Shown here: one piece after another, positions 49,532-63,100 of the stretch
Layout: each line of letters starts with the position of its first letter
Position numbering within the stretch: the first letter of the stretch is position 1
NCBI GenBank assembly: GCA_013399695.1
Contig: VXAU01003998.1
Location: 535,888-599,887 of the forward strand
Direction of reading: 5' to 3'
From: Formicarius rufipectus
Lineage: Eukaryota; Chordata; Aves; Passeriformes; Formicariidae
Length of the DNA: 64,000 nt
Translations under genes and position numbers: made by a program
Notes under the pieces: generated by a model
Database searches by the model: none
What the model saw: only the letters and a program-made list of their open reading frames with translations
Told to the model about the DNA's origin: nothing

Positions 49532-52430
49532 GGTTAATTATGGGAATATCTCAGTTTTATGAGACTCCTCCTATAGCACACAAAATTACGGGGCTACAGT
49601 TTGATGATTATTTAAACCCCATAATCTACCTCTACCCATGGAATATCACTATTTATTCTATGGAGAAATTTGAAAGTAGATAACCATGTTGAAAACAAAG
49701 CCAACTTCATTTTTGGCAGATGTTCCAGCCAAGTGGACATTCTTCAGCCTGTTCAGAGTATCCCCTGTGTTGTATTAGATAGGACAGACCACCAGCAAAG
49801 TGGTCTGAACTGACATAGAGTTCAAAAGGATGTTTTGAAGGAGTTAGCATATACCTATGATGGTCTTGTGTTATCATTTTTTTGCTTTGAAGAAAATTCT
49901 AATTTGTTACTCATTGTGAGTGAGGTATTCTCTCGTCATCTCATAGCCATGCATGTTGATGTCATTGTGAGAAGCACAAAGAAAGTGAGACTTTCCTTTG
50001 TGTGTGACTTCACCAATGCCAGTGCTAATTTTGGAGGGGAAGAGCTGGTGGGAATCTCTCTCTTCTTTTCTATTCTCTTTTCTCTTCTTTTGTTATTTCT
50101 TTTCCCTTTTGTGCAACTATGTAAAATCCATTCAGAAGGTAAATAGCTTTCATTTTGTTTTTGTTAAAGGCTATTCCATTGCAACAGGCCAATCACAATT
50201 CACGTGACTGATAGACTGTACCAATTGTATCTTTGGCGCGTAAGTGATGGTTTTATCATCCATTCCCCTCAGGTTGCAAATGCTTATCACAACTCATGTT
50301 GAAGCAGCAAACTTTTTCATAAGTAGATGTCTTTGTGGCATCATGTATGAGGAGGGAAAGAGGGCACAACACTACTGTGAGCAATATGCCAACTACCCAA
50401 TTGTAGTGCACAAGAGAAGCCAGACTCTGGAGTACTTTAGCAGTCAACTACAAAGTGACTCTGCTCAGAAATCCCTGATTTTATCAAGTTCCTTCCATTA
50501 CCCACCCTGGTCCTCTCTGGGAACTAGAGGACTAAGAACTCTACGAGTTCAGTGCAATTCCACACTGGTATCCTGAGAATACATGTAATTTTGGTTCAAT
50601 GTGGAACTGTTTTGCCACCACCAGTGCTCTAAAATCAGCTGTTACCACAATATCCATGAAGCATTGATAGTAACAGCAACTTATCTATTTCTGCAATAAT
50701 TAAGAGAGACTATTTTTATATACATATACAAGCATATATATTTTAAGAAGTAACGAAGCACACTTACACTTCAGCTAACAAAATGGTAACACAGTAGCTG
50801 GAGTTCTGTTTCTGATAATTATTATGCACCACTAGCAGCAAAAAAAAATATTGCCTGCATCTTTTAGCTTCCTGATATGAGAATATCAGGAGAAAAGAGA
50901 AAACCAATAAGTAAGATCAGAATTAAACTGTTAAAACAAGATCTGCATTGCCTTAGATGTTGAGTTTCACTTCTGTAATACAACGCATTCACAGGCACTG
51001 GCTTGTTCCCGAAACCATCACCTGCACATTATATGAAAACAGAGACTTGCAAGCAGTGAATATTTCCCATACTGTAAAATATTTGGATTGGGTAACAGCA
51101 CCTAACTGTAAACAACCAGCTAATATTGCACTAAAAACACAAAATGGGTGCCTATTTTTTCCAAAATAATGCCTGAGTTGTCCAAGATATTTCTTGTAAT
51201 TTTTAACAGCCTGCCTAGCTGTGCAGGTGTAAGGCACGTCCCATGAAGTTATTAATTCCATATATCATTTGTGGTGGAGTGATTAAACACTTCACAAAAC
51301 AGGGATGAGTACAAAGTAGTTCCACATATGACTGTCCCTCTGTAGCCCTCTCATGCCTCGAGTCAGCAGCCCACATCTGTTCTCAGTCCATGCACGCAGG
51401 GCCAAGGGCTCTCAGCTGAGAGCTCTGCACAGCCACGGCCCGGTGCCTCCTCCCAGGATAAGGAGCACTTTCCTGGCACGGACACACAAACAGCAGAATT
51501 GTGCCCACAGGCTGCACAGCTGCTGCCAGTGATGCTGCCATTTGCAGGCAAAGCAAAGATGCTTTGAATGCAAATTCTGCTAGGTTTGAATTAGTTTTTT
51601 TTATTGCCCCCAACACTCTCAGCAGCTCAGTCCTGGACTAATCTACACCTGGCAGGAGGGTGTCTTTAATTAACAGCACTTCATTTTAATTCTATATAAA
51701 CGATGTCAGAGTTTCATTCTACCATACCTCCCCTTCCTGCAGTAACCCTTCCTGCTTTCCATCCCATCTGATCCCACCAATGGGTGGCTCGGAAAGCAGC
51801 AGAAGGGAAGAAAGGCACTTAAGAGTAGAGGATGGCAGAGCTACTGCTGCAGGCCTTCATAAGCAGCACTAAGAAAGTAGACATTTCCTCTATACAAAAC
51901 ATTGTCTTCAAGGCAGTTTCTATGCCAATAAATTAAGATACTGCTTGTATGGTGTCTGGAGGAACTGGGTCTGATACAAATTTCTCCTGACAAGTCTGAC
52001 TAAAACTCCCTGACCTGGGATATCTCAGACTGTAGAGGACCATGTGTCCCTTCCCTTAACATATACACACCAAGTTCTTGCATCTCCCTGTCAAACTATC
52101 AACTTTGTCATGTTGCAGTGTCGTTTACAGGCCCTCTTCAAGATCAGGACTTCATTTTGGCAGCACTTTATACTTGTCAACCACTATACTACAATCAAAC
52201 ACCCAACAGGCTGAGTAGACAGCAAAGAGAAAATGGAAGCAATCTCCAGTATTTTCATTTGACACAGGGCTTAATTTAACTGACCAGGATTGCTTGAAAG
52301 GTCTGTGGCAAGGCCACTAGTTGAGTACAACTAAATAAGCATCAGTCAGCATTTGTTTTCTGTGCTTTGACATCTTTTATCTAAAGGCTTCTGACTATTC
52401 TAAACTATATCATAATAGAAGGAAAAAACC

Positions 52431-52498
52431 CAACAAAATAAAAACAAAACAAAACAAACAAACAAACAAAAAAAAAACCAACACCCAACCCCCCCAAA
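52431..52498 (+). repeat. A/C-rich simple repeat
   Basis: Units AAAAC and AAAC pass into a ten-base A run, then CCAACAC and a C7 run followed by AAAAA. It is low-complexity DNA. Confidence 0.85.
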
Positions 52499-55400
52499 AA
52501 CTCAAGCAGAGCAATATTTGCTTGAAACAGGAGGACAGAAAAGAACAGTTTCAAACTCTCAAACATGGCAGATTTCTCTCCCAAACCCCACACTGTCCTA
52601 CAGGTATAAGTAATTTAATTCAATACATAGTGAAATATTTTAAGGTGCAAGTTTGTAAGAAAGCCTCAAAACATGCAAAACAAATATTGAAAGCACTCAG
52701 TTTTTTTTAAAAGTGTTGCTCAGCTCCTCAGTCACTCTCTAATGTGAGCTGTGTACTTACCTGCAGGATAGGTTGATTGCAGGTTACATTTTAAAGTTGT
52801 CATTGGATGAAGCAGTGAATGTAATTTTCAACACTGTAAAAGAAATTTAGAATATGAATGGAATTTATAACTTCATTTGATGCCTACAGATGTCTGGTGA
52901 CACAGAGCAATGGTCTTTACAACACATCCATAATACATAAGCCCAGGTGACTGGTTATTTGGGGTTTGTTCAGAGATCTATCCCAACTTTTTATTCTTTG
53001 CAGATATATATATAACGCCAGCACACACAGTGTTTATATTGAGTTTCATATGGTCAAAATAACAATTTCTCAGCTTTCTGATCCCCTCTGCATGCAGCTT
53101 CACTTGAGCTATACTCCAAGGATATCACATCTTCATACAAATATATTGTGCAGCCTCTTTCAGTGTATTATTCACTGCATAGCTGTAAAATATAAGGGGA
53201 AATTACAAGAGTTCAGGCACCTAAGAGGAGAGGAAAAATGTCTGGTGTTAGTAATATAGACTTTAGTTTCAGCAAAAAAATCTGTGGTTGTTTTACTTAT
53301 CTGCCCCAATTTTCAAGAACCCACTCCTAGACTAACTCTATGTCTGAATAGTAAAAGCAGTCCCAGTCTATCATTGGCAGAGTTAAACTCCATAGTTGCA
53401 ATGACTCCAGTGTAGTCCATGGTCAGGTGAACTGGAATAAGCTGTGATGGAACCTATTATTTCAATGCAATTGCCTGAGAGAGAGCTGATCTCCTTTTAA
53501 AGAAATACTGTGGAATTACCCATTCCAGCTTTATCACTCATGCTTTCTGAAGGAGCTGCTCTTTTCTCAGGGCTTCATTTTTCATCCCTGCTGTCACCAT
53601 AACCTAAATAACCTGTATTCCTTGTGCAACACGCCGGTTCTAACATCAGAAGTGTGCTGAGCACTGTAATTCTAGTGCCAGTGCTCAGTGGGAGCTGGGA
53701 ACTCTTGGCAGTTCTTATCAGAGGCCCATTATGCTGCCTAACATTTCACTGTCATTTGTGAACCTCAGTGGCTTTTACAGATAGCAAAGAATTGTTAAAG
53801 CCAGAGGTATGTAGTCACTGTGGTGGTCCTTCAGCCCATGGGGAAGCAAATCCTCTGATCAAATGTCTTTGAACATTATAAAAAAAAAAACAAACCCTCA
53901 TCTAATTTTAGTGCCATAAAGCCTTTGACCCTCTTGTAAGATGAACAGTAGACAGCAAAGTAACTACTAAGAGTTTAGGTCTGTTTCAGCTCAAAAAACT
54001 GATGTTTAAATGTGTTGGACATAAAAAATACTAAAAAGGCAGTGGAAAAGGTGTTTTTTTTCTTTCCTTGCTGTACTTAGCCTTCCTAACCTTTAAAAAT
54101 CCAAAACTCCTCACTCCAAAATAGTGGACAAGGTGATGATCACATCTTGATATCACTGAAGATGGAGACCTTGGGATCTAATGGAGAAATTATGAATAGC
54201 TCAAAATAAAAGGAATAACACTCAAGTTCCTCTCATTTAACTTAAGTTGCATTTGCCTGAGGTCTTCCTTCTATTGGAAGAAGAATCAGCCCCTCAGAGC
54301 TGCCTGATTCACTAATTCACTCATTTATGATCTGAATTGTCCTGTGGGGATGTCTTTCTCTGCAGGAGATCACAGGTGACTGCAGCTCAACTCAACACCC
54401 TCAGTTAAGTGCCTACAGTTATGTGGAAGCACTTTGTATCTACTCCTTGCCCCCTGCAATCTCATAGCCGTGGGTCACATGCAAAGCAGAACTTATAACT
54501 AACATAACACTTTGTTGTGTAATTATTCATCTGTCATTTCCTGTAGAGATACAACTGGTGGGTGGCACTTGTACTACAGTGCTTGTTTTCCTTAGGATTT
54601 GAGTAAAAAATAACATCCTCTATACCACGAAAGCAAAAAGGAGGAGTTAGGAATTCAAGGACGGTGCATTGTGTTTCCTGCTTTTCTATGGGATTAGGTG
54701 AGATTTGAAAAAGAATTTAAGAATTAAAAAATCTCCCCACACAGACCCTGTGGGTCAGAGTTAGGGCTGAGTGTGTGTAGAGACAGGACTCCTGAAAAAC
54801 AATTGCTGAACATAGGACTTTTCATGCCTTAATAACTTAATGAGCATGAGGCACTTTTAGTCATGGGAAAACACAGATACAAGCACTTCAGCCAAATAAG
54901 GCCAACCTATGTCAATCCTCCAGCACAAAGCAGATGCAAATACAGTCAATCCTTTTTCTCAAGCATATGCCTGCCACTGCAGCTCCCATGCCATCCAGTG
55001 CAGAATGAATTCTGGGAACACAAAAGAGGCGCTCTTGGCATCTCTTCCTTCTGATCGACAAGTATGACTGGTGTTTGCAGGACAGAAAAGGCACCTATGT
55101 GCAACAAGTACATCTCTTCTGCAGTAAAATTAAACAGACTAGATTACTTACCTGTGCTACAAAATGCCAGGGGCTGAAGAGTGTAGGGCATGAGGTCCCA
55201 GTTCTGTGACTGGTCCACTTGCTTATATCCCTCTTAGACTGTACTTACCGTACTTGCTGGAAATTTTCTTCAAGCCGTTTGGCCACTTGCTTGTCTGTTT
55301 ATAAGCACAAAGCCAAAATAACAAGCAATGTACATTCCTGCCATCACTGTTCTTTGTATTCATCCATATTCCATGTCTCAGACACCTTCCATACTGTACA

Positions 55401-55677
55401 GATCATCATATTGTATTCCTCAGTCAGAGCAGTAATATAAGGTTGTAACATGACTCACCTGACTGCATTTTTCTGCAACCTCTACCTGACCTGTCAATGA
55501 CCCCCTGCGTTTTACAGAATATGGTGTTAGTGAGACTCCCAGAAGTTCAGGATAGGTATAAGTGAAAGCCCAGCAGGGTCAGGATAAAACTAGGAAGGAT
55601 CTTCCAGATCTCTTTGCAATGCATCATTTCCAGGAGCAACAGTTCTCAGCACTGCATTAAGCACATACCCAATAATG

Positions 55678-55712
55678 CCAATATCCAATAAATACCCAAT
55701 ATCCAATAGATA
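55678..55712 (+). repeat. Short imperfect tandem repeat (CCAATATCCAATA)
   Basis: ccaatatccaataaata is followed at once by cccaatatccaatagata, two units of about 17-18 bases. It contains several CCAAT words but has no promoter context. Confidence 0.6.
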
Positions 55713-57493
55713 TTACAATAGCAAGATGCACTGGATCTACTTTACTGGGGCTCCTGCATTTCTCTAGCAGTACCAATAGATAGGCAGCCAACATATTGTC
55801 ACCTCACTTCAAGAAGTAGTACCTCTTAAGGGTGATATTCTCTGGGAGTGACGTTACTATGTTGGCCAAGTTAGTACTGGGAGAGACGGTCACCACCGTC
55901 ACTGGAGTGCCTTTCCTGGGGGACACGGCTTCCTGGAGGGACCCAGGTCAACATGGTGGTGAGTAAATGTTGAAGAGGTAGGTTGGGCTGGAAGGATTCT
56001 GTGTTCTTCATGTAGCATACTAAATTCTGCTCTCATGCCAGTGTAAAGTCCGTCAGTGTGATATCTACTTAGAAGAGCTTCATAGTAACTTTCAAAATAT
56101 TCAGTAATATAAAAAGCAGGAAACTAATAAAGATAACAAGATAAATATATTTATTTTAATGGCCTTAGAATATTGGGGTAACTAAAACTGAGTTGTTATA
56201 TAGGAATCTTAATTCTTTTACATGTTCTTCACATTTTCTCTCTTTTTTCTCTTTCTCTCTTTCGCTCTGTTTGTTAACATTTACTTGTTATTACTGTACG
56301 TTGCTTGCGACTTGTGTATGTTACAGACTGTCACATTTTATTCTGTGAAGTTTTTCTCCAATTTCCATCAACCTGAGCTCCATGTTGGGCAGCCGAGGAG
56401 ATTACAATACATTCTTTAATGCAAAAGAACAAGGAATGTCACAGACTATAGGTAACTTCACTGAGGTTGTGACACAAAACCTGATACAAGGTATTAATGC
56501 AAAGAGTAAGTACTTGGTATGAAAATAGAGCTACTTAGTTAAATTACTTTCTTTTTTTCCAGATAGTCTGCATGAGAAAAATTAATTTTCATTACGCTTC
56601 AGCAGAAAAAATTCTCAAACCTACCAATTCAGGATTTTTGTCACTGCCATTTTGAAAATCAGTGGTGCCCATGCTGAGACATCATTGCTCATTTTCAAAG
56701 GCTTAAGCCCATATTTTCTATGCTCTTCTTCTCTCTGCTATACTTCCTTCCATGCACTCCAAGTCATAATTTCATCATTTCGTCATCCTTTGTCTGTGGT
56801 TTAATATATCTTCTCTATAATTCTTTGTCTAATTTAATATAGTTATATCCCTTTCACTCTAAGGACATGATTTAACAACAACAAAAATGAGCTCTTACCC
56901 ATGGGATTCACATTTCTTAATCCTGCATGAGGCTCTGAAGCCTATAAAAATTGATTTCTGTAGCCAAAGATGGTCTGGCACAGAAGCATAATTTTTACTT
57001 TGCTGATTGATGTCCTGAGCAAAGTATTTTGTTTACAACCTCTCCCATTTACCCCCAGATCTACATTAAAATAACAATAAAAATTAACTGATAGACATCG
57101 ATCATGATTTCTAGAGAGACATCATGGAGTTTATTGCTTATTCTTAATTGTCAGGAAATTCTGCATTAACACAGAAATCATTATAGCCATGTACCAACTC
57201 AAGAAAAGCATATTTTTCTCAGTGTGAACTTCCTTTACTACCTGATTCACTGTTATGCTCTGACCCTCTCTTAGTCAGTGAAGAAGCACAGCAGAGTTTA
57301 GACAGAGTCTAACATAAAAAAACAGAGTGATTTATAGTAATGCAATTGATGAGTAACCAATGAATATTAATGGACAGCAAACACTATCTAGGAAGCTGAC
57401 AGAAGTGAAATTTGAATTAAAGAGACTCAAGAGAAATGGGAACATAACAGTAAAGATGGCCTTTCCAAGCAACATCTCAGAGAGAAACCGGTG

Positions 57494-60195
57494 AATCATG
57501 GAATCATTTAGGTTGGAAAAGACCTTTTAGATCCTCCGGTCCAACCATTAACCCAGCACTGCCAAGTCCATCACTAAACCACGGTGCTAAGTGCCACATC
57601 TACATGATTTTTAAATATCCCCAGGGATGGAGATTCAACTACTTCACTGGACAGTCTGTTCCAATAATAGAAAACCCTTTCAGTCAAGAAATGTTTCCCA
57701 ATATCTAATCTAAATCTCCCCTGGCACAACTTGAGGTCATTTCCTCATTCTATCACTTGTCACCTGCCAACAACATCCTTTTGGGTGTTTTTAGAGAGCA
57801 ACAAGGTCATCCTGAGCCTCCTTTTCTCCAGACTAAACACCCCAGATCTCTTGTCCACTCCTCATCAGACCTGTGTTCCAGACCCTTTCCCAGCTCTGTT
57901 GCCCTTCCCTAGACTCGCTCCAGCATCTCAGTCTTTCTTGTCACAAACGGGCCAGAACTGGATACAGGACTTGAGGTGTGGCCTCACCAGTGCCCAGTGC
58001 AAGGGGATAATCACTGCCCTGGTCCTGCTGGCCACACTATTTCTGATACAAGCCAGGATGCTGTGGGTCTTCTTGGCCACCTGGGAACACGCTGGCTCAT
58101 GTTCAGCTGGCTGTCAACCAGCGTCCACAGGTCCTTTACTGCTGCGCAGCTTTCCAGTCACTCTTTCCCCTGCCTGTAGTGCTGCCTGGGGTTGTTGTGA
58201 CCCAACAGAAGGACCCATCAGGCTTTGTTGAACCTCATCCCACCAATGGCCTTTGCCCATCAATCAGGCCTGTCCAGATCTCTCTGTAGAACCTTCCTAC
58301 CCTCCAGCAGATCAACGCTCCAACAACTGCAAACCAACTAAGGATGCCCTTGATCCCTCATCCAGATCACTGATAAAGATATTGAACAGGACTGGCCCAA
58401 ATACTGAACCCTGAGAAACACCACTGGTGACCAGTCACCAATTGGATTTAACTCCATTAGCCACCACTCTCTGGGCCCAGCCATTCTGCCTGATTTTTAC
58501 CAAGCAAAGAATGCACCTGCCCAAGTAATGAGCAGCCAGTTTGTCTAGGAGAACACTGTGGAAAACCTCTCCTTCATCCACTAAGTCAGTCATCTTGTCA
58601 TGGAAGGAGATGAGGTTGGTCAAGCAGGATCTGCCTTTCCTAAACCCATGCTGGCTGGACCTGATGCCCTGGATGTCATGTGCATGCCATATGATGGGAC
58701 TCTGAATGATCTGCTACATGACTTTCCCAGGCACTGAGGTCCGGCTGACTGGTCTGTAGTTCCCCAGATCTTTCTTCCAGCCATTCTTGTAGATGTACAT
58801 CACATTTGCCAATCTCTAGTGAGCCAGCACTGATAATAAATGACAGAAAGTGGCTCGATGAGCACTTCCATGACCTCTCCCTCAGTACCCTCGGTTGAGT
58901 NCTGCCTGATTTTTACCAAGCAAAGAATGCACCTGCCCAAGTAATGAGCAGCCAGTTTGTCTAGGAGAACACTGTGGAAAACCTCTCCTTCATCCACTAA
59001 GTCAGTCATCTTGTCATGGAAGGAGATGAGGTTGGTCAAGCAGGATCTGCCTTTCCTAAACCCATGCTGGCTGGACCTGATGCCCTGGATGTCATGTGCA
59101 TGCCATATGATGGGACTCTGAATGATCTGCTACATGACTTTNTGATCTGCTACATGCCTTTCCCAGGCACTGAGGTCCGGCTGACTGGTCTGTAGTTCCC
59201 CAGATCTTTCTTCCAGCCATTCTTGTAGATGTACATCACATTTGCCAATCTCTAGTGAGCCAGCACTGATAATAAATGACAGAAAGTGGCTCGATGAGCA
59301 CTTCCATGACCTCTCCCTCAGTACCCTCGGTTGAGTCCCAACCAACTCCATAGACTTGTGTGTGTTTAAGTGGTGTAGCAGGTCACTGACCATTTCCCCT
59401 TGGATTATGGGGGCTTCATTCTGTTCCCTGTCTTCCAGCTCAGGAGATTGGTACCCAGAGAACAACTGCTCTTATTAGTAAAGACTGTGGCAAAGAAGGC
59501 ATTATGTAGCTCAGCCTTTTGCTCATCTTCTGTCACTGTGCTTTCCCCTCACATCCAGTAGAGTATAGAGAATTTCCTTAGCTCCCCTTTTGTTGCTAAT
59601 GTATTTATGGAAACATCTTTTACTGTCTTTTATGGCACTGGCCAGATTAAATTCTAGCTGGGCTTTGGCCCTTCTGTTTTCCTCCCTATATAATCTCACA
59701 ACATCCCTGCAGTTCTCCTGAATTGCTGCCTCCTTCTTCCAAAGGTGATAAACTTGCATTTTGGTCCTGAGATCCAGGCAAAGCTCTCTGTTGAGCCAGG
59801 CTGGGCTCCTTTCACTGGCTCATCTTTCGACACATGAGAACAGCCTGCTCCTGCACCTTTATAGTTTCCTTTTTGACTTCTTTGCCCTTCAGAGCCCAAA
59901 GGGCTCTATTAACCAGTCTGCTAAACAGGCCAAAGTCTGGTCCCGTAAGTCCAAGGCAGCACCAAGTCAGCACCACGTTCTGCTGCTCCCCCTCCTTACT
60001 CTCTGAGAATCAACAAGTCTCTCATTTAGTGATCACCATGCCCAAGATGGCCTCCAGCCATCAGATCACCCACAAGTCCTTCTCTGTTCACAAACAGCAG
60101 GTCCAGTGGGGTATGTTCCCCAGCTGGCTGACTAAGAAGGTGAATTCTAGGGATAAAGTCAATGGGTATTTTCAGATGATGAACAGCTCTTAATT
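57494..60195 (-). mobile_element. CR1-type LINE, about 2.7 kb, 5' truncated, decayed ORF2
   Basis: The low-coordinate end (gaatcatggaatcatttagg, then ttggaaaagacctttt) is the antisense of the CR1 3' terminus. Going up in coordinate, the - strand encodes fragments of CR1 ORF2 in reverse: reverse-transcriptase C-terminal part (TDLVDEGEVFHSVLLDKLAAH, AQRVVANGVKSNW), RT start (VSDLLHHLNTHKS), linker between endonuclease and RT (FNLASAIKDSKRCFHKYIS), and near 60050-60150 the endonuclease C-terminus (TPLDLLFVNREGLVGDLMAG). Multiple stops and frame changes make it inactive. The upstream half of endonuclease and ORF1 are missing. It includes an apparent false duplication (58486-59336), so the true length is probably nearer 2.3 kb. 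Confidence 0.93.
58486..59336. repeat. Tandem duplication with single-N joins (likely assembly artefact)
   Basis: 58486-58900 recurs as 58902-59141 plus 59143-59336. The copies are joined by a lone N at 58901 and a second N at 59142, where about 19 bases (tgatctgctacatg...) are repeated on each side of the N. The only clear difference that I see between copies is tacatgacttt versus tacatgccttt. Near-identity in an otherwise decayed CR1 argues against an old duplication. Confidence 0.9.
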
Positions 60196-63100
60196 CATCC
60201 ACAAATCAAAGTAAATATCTTTGAATACTTGGATTCATACTCTTAACTTCATCATAATCATTTGCTTAGCACAAGAAGTCTCAGGCAAAAGTGATGCTGC
60301 AAGACTAGGATGCAAAAAGGAATGTAAAATCTTTGCATTTTTTTAGAATGAAAGCAGATGAAAAATCTGTCCTCCAGCAGGCTCACAGCTGCTCTACTTC
60401 CCACTTCCAGCTAATAGACTTGTAGCTAAGAGAAGCAAGAGCACAGCAATTGTCCATGCTCACTTCAGCTGTGACACCTCTGTTCCTGTACCTTTCTGTC
60501 ACTAGCCCTAGGGCCAGGAAAAACCATCATACCAAGAAGAGTTTCCCATTGCCAGCATAATATGACCCAGCTAATGCTTGCCACAGTCCCAACACTTTTA
60601 CACCAGAAAAGTGTGAAAGGACTTAAAACAGCAGAGTAACTTACTCAGTGGACAATGTACCAATTCTTTCTTCAGGGATCCAGTTGGACTAAAGGTCTCT
60701 GCTGCAAAAGACCTCATGAAGATCCTTCTTCATAACTTCAGGCAGCTACCATGTGTGTTAGGGCTAGTGATGGGTTTAAAATGAGCAAATGAAAATAACC
60801 CTCAAGTTCTGACAGAGAATCAAAGAACACTCTCAGCTGATCATGAGTGAGACTAGCCACAGAGAGTAATCCTAGATTTAGGGTCTTATGTATAGGAATG
60901 TAAGAGCACAGTTGAAATCTAGACAAGTTGTAGATTCATTTTCGGTTATACATGGAGTGGTGGTGTGGCATGTAACTTTACTCAGACAAGGCTTCCCCAG
61001 TAGCAAGATACTCATCTTTCAAGCAACTTACTTTCTCAGTTCTGGCCCTGTTTTGCACTCAAGTGCTCCTGCCTGTCCATCCCTTCCCTTGTAGCAGGGC
61101 TGCAGAGCCTTGAAGTCAGCTGAGCCTTTGTGGAATGGCAAATGGTTCTCAGAGGAGTTGTAGGTACTCAAACTGTGTCCTTGTCTCTTTCAATCTTCAT
61201 ACAAGGGTAGTTGGGAGGAAGACAGTCTCTGTTCTTCTGCAGGAGATTGTCAATGACCTAATGTGACAAAAAAGACGTCACTATGTCTCTTAATTGCTGT
61301 GTCTGATCTAGTGCTGAGAAGACCCCACCTTCTTTAGCACAATTTGAAAGAATTTATCATGGTCCATGTAGTCAGGTATTGATTCATGGGTAACTAACTA
61401 TACATGGGTACTGTGCTATGAATTGTGGGGTTTGTCTCAGCCCTCCTTCAGTGGTTACAACCTAAAGAAGTTTCTATGAGGACTGGAAAAGGTACTGGAT
61501 TTCCATGGTATAAACACAGAAAATGGTCCACCCTGAGAGTGCTTTTCAGCTCATCCAGACTATGGGGTGACCACTGCACAGGTGTATAAACACATGGGAG
61601 ATAAAGAGGTGGAGGGATTGGGGAGCACAGCTACAACACCAAGAGGAAGCAGCATGAATGAATTGTAACCATTCCTGGCCCACACCTACATTCTGAAGAT
61701 ATCTAGAGTAAGAAGGGTAGACCGGGAACTTCTTTCTTGGCAGCTGTTGGAGAACGGCAGTGTTTGCTTAAGGGAAGAGGACTGGGGTGACTTTCCCAGG
61801 GCAGGAACCATTTCTGTACAAGTGCCTCATTTCCAAGCAAAGATTCAGTTCAATAAATGTATCATTGACACTCCGAACATAAGATGAAGTTCAAATAACT
61901 GAAGACTCAGTGTCAGACTCAGTGACTTATAATCAAAACCAGCAGCACTGGTAAAGCTGCTATGACAGTTTGCAAGCATTGGCTATGGCAAAAGAGATGA
62001 GCCCTGCAGGAGCAGGTACATGAGCAGACTCTACTGTGCTTCTCCACAATTATCAGAGTATACTCATGCAAAATCCAGCAGTTCTCCTGTTTCGCTGGGA
62101 AACACTCCAAACATTTGGGTGTGGAGACAGATGAGATAGGGAAAAACAAACAAACAAACAAACAAACAGAAGAAAAACAAACAAACAAAAAAAAAAGCAA
62201 GCAGAAACCACACAAACAAGATAGTTGTGAAAAGCTGTGAAACAAACTACTTACCTGGGAAATATGCTGAATACTTTCTTTAGCCTCTCAGTCAAATCTT
62301 TGCAGGAGAATGTTTAAAGTTGGTGCAGCTACACAGCAGTAGGCAAGTTGCTTCACTGGAGGGTAGTTTTACATATCTGTAAGACAGAGATGATAATATT
62401 GACTTTTCTTCATGGAACAGAACCTAAACAACCGAAAATGCTGTACAAGCCTAATTCAGATTCAGCTAGCAGGGATAGAAAGATTCGTGTGAATTTGGTA
62501 GGTCAGAATCAAGCCTTAGAAGTTTTAAGCACCTAGAAGTAGTTGTCATTAGTATATCTAGACTGGTAGTCACCAGACAGCAATGGTTGCAGTAGTTTTG
62601 TTTCATCTGGAGTTCTCTTGATCTTGGAAAAAGCAAACACACAAATGGAAACTTGAGAAATCAACCTAAAATACCATAATTTCATCCCATCCTTGTACCT
62701 TATTCCTAAAATTGTACAGCATGTAGATCTGATAATGAAAACAACTAGAACTTCTGTGGATTGATGACATCAAAGAGGTTTTCTATATTCCCATGACAGA
62801 CTAATCACAAAGTACCAAGTGATTTTTGAGTTCTTCCTCCAGAGAATTAGGTGCTGGAGCCAGTGGTTCAGAACAGGGCTACTCTGTTTACATACACCAG
62901 CAACAGATGCAGTTTCCTCTGCTGGTAATTTCTCTGCTTCCTAAGTATTTAGCCAAATTGTCATCATGGATTAGCATTGCTATCCAGAATGTGAACCCTA
63001 AGGCATGGCCCATGCACGTAATGTTCAAGGAACATCAGTAAGATAGTTCAGTAATTTGTTTGCATCTCCAGCTACTCTGTTCTCTTCCTCTTGAATAGAA

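Larger units (their letters stand above)
48507..57493 (+). other. Kv3.1a 3' UTR and presumed KCNC1 intron 2
   Basis: Non-coding sequence follows the Kv3.1a stop. No AATAAA was found within roughly 3 kb; the first good match that I saw is at 51927-51932, so a long 3' UTR or a weak signal must be assumed. I looked for the Kv3.1b exon (product beginning SKLNGEVAKAAL and later containing GPCFLLSTGEYACPP) and did not find it. Contents otherwise: a palindrome (49491-49531), an A/C-rich simple repeat (52431-52498), a short CCAATA tandem (55678-55712) and an exon-like CpG-bearing patch (55838-55964). Confidence 0.5.

Noticed and set aside
57731..58231. 166-codon + strand open frame, Pro/Leu/Ser-rich
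   Set aside because: It is the antisense of the CR1 3' half. The element's own coding strand is the - strand.
59955..59990. tcagcaccacgttctgc, partly like a REST (RE1) site
   Set aside because: Only the left half and the central ACG match; the right half fails, and the word is part of CR1 sequence.
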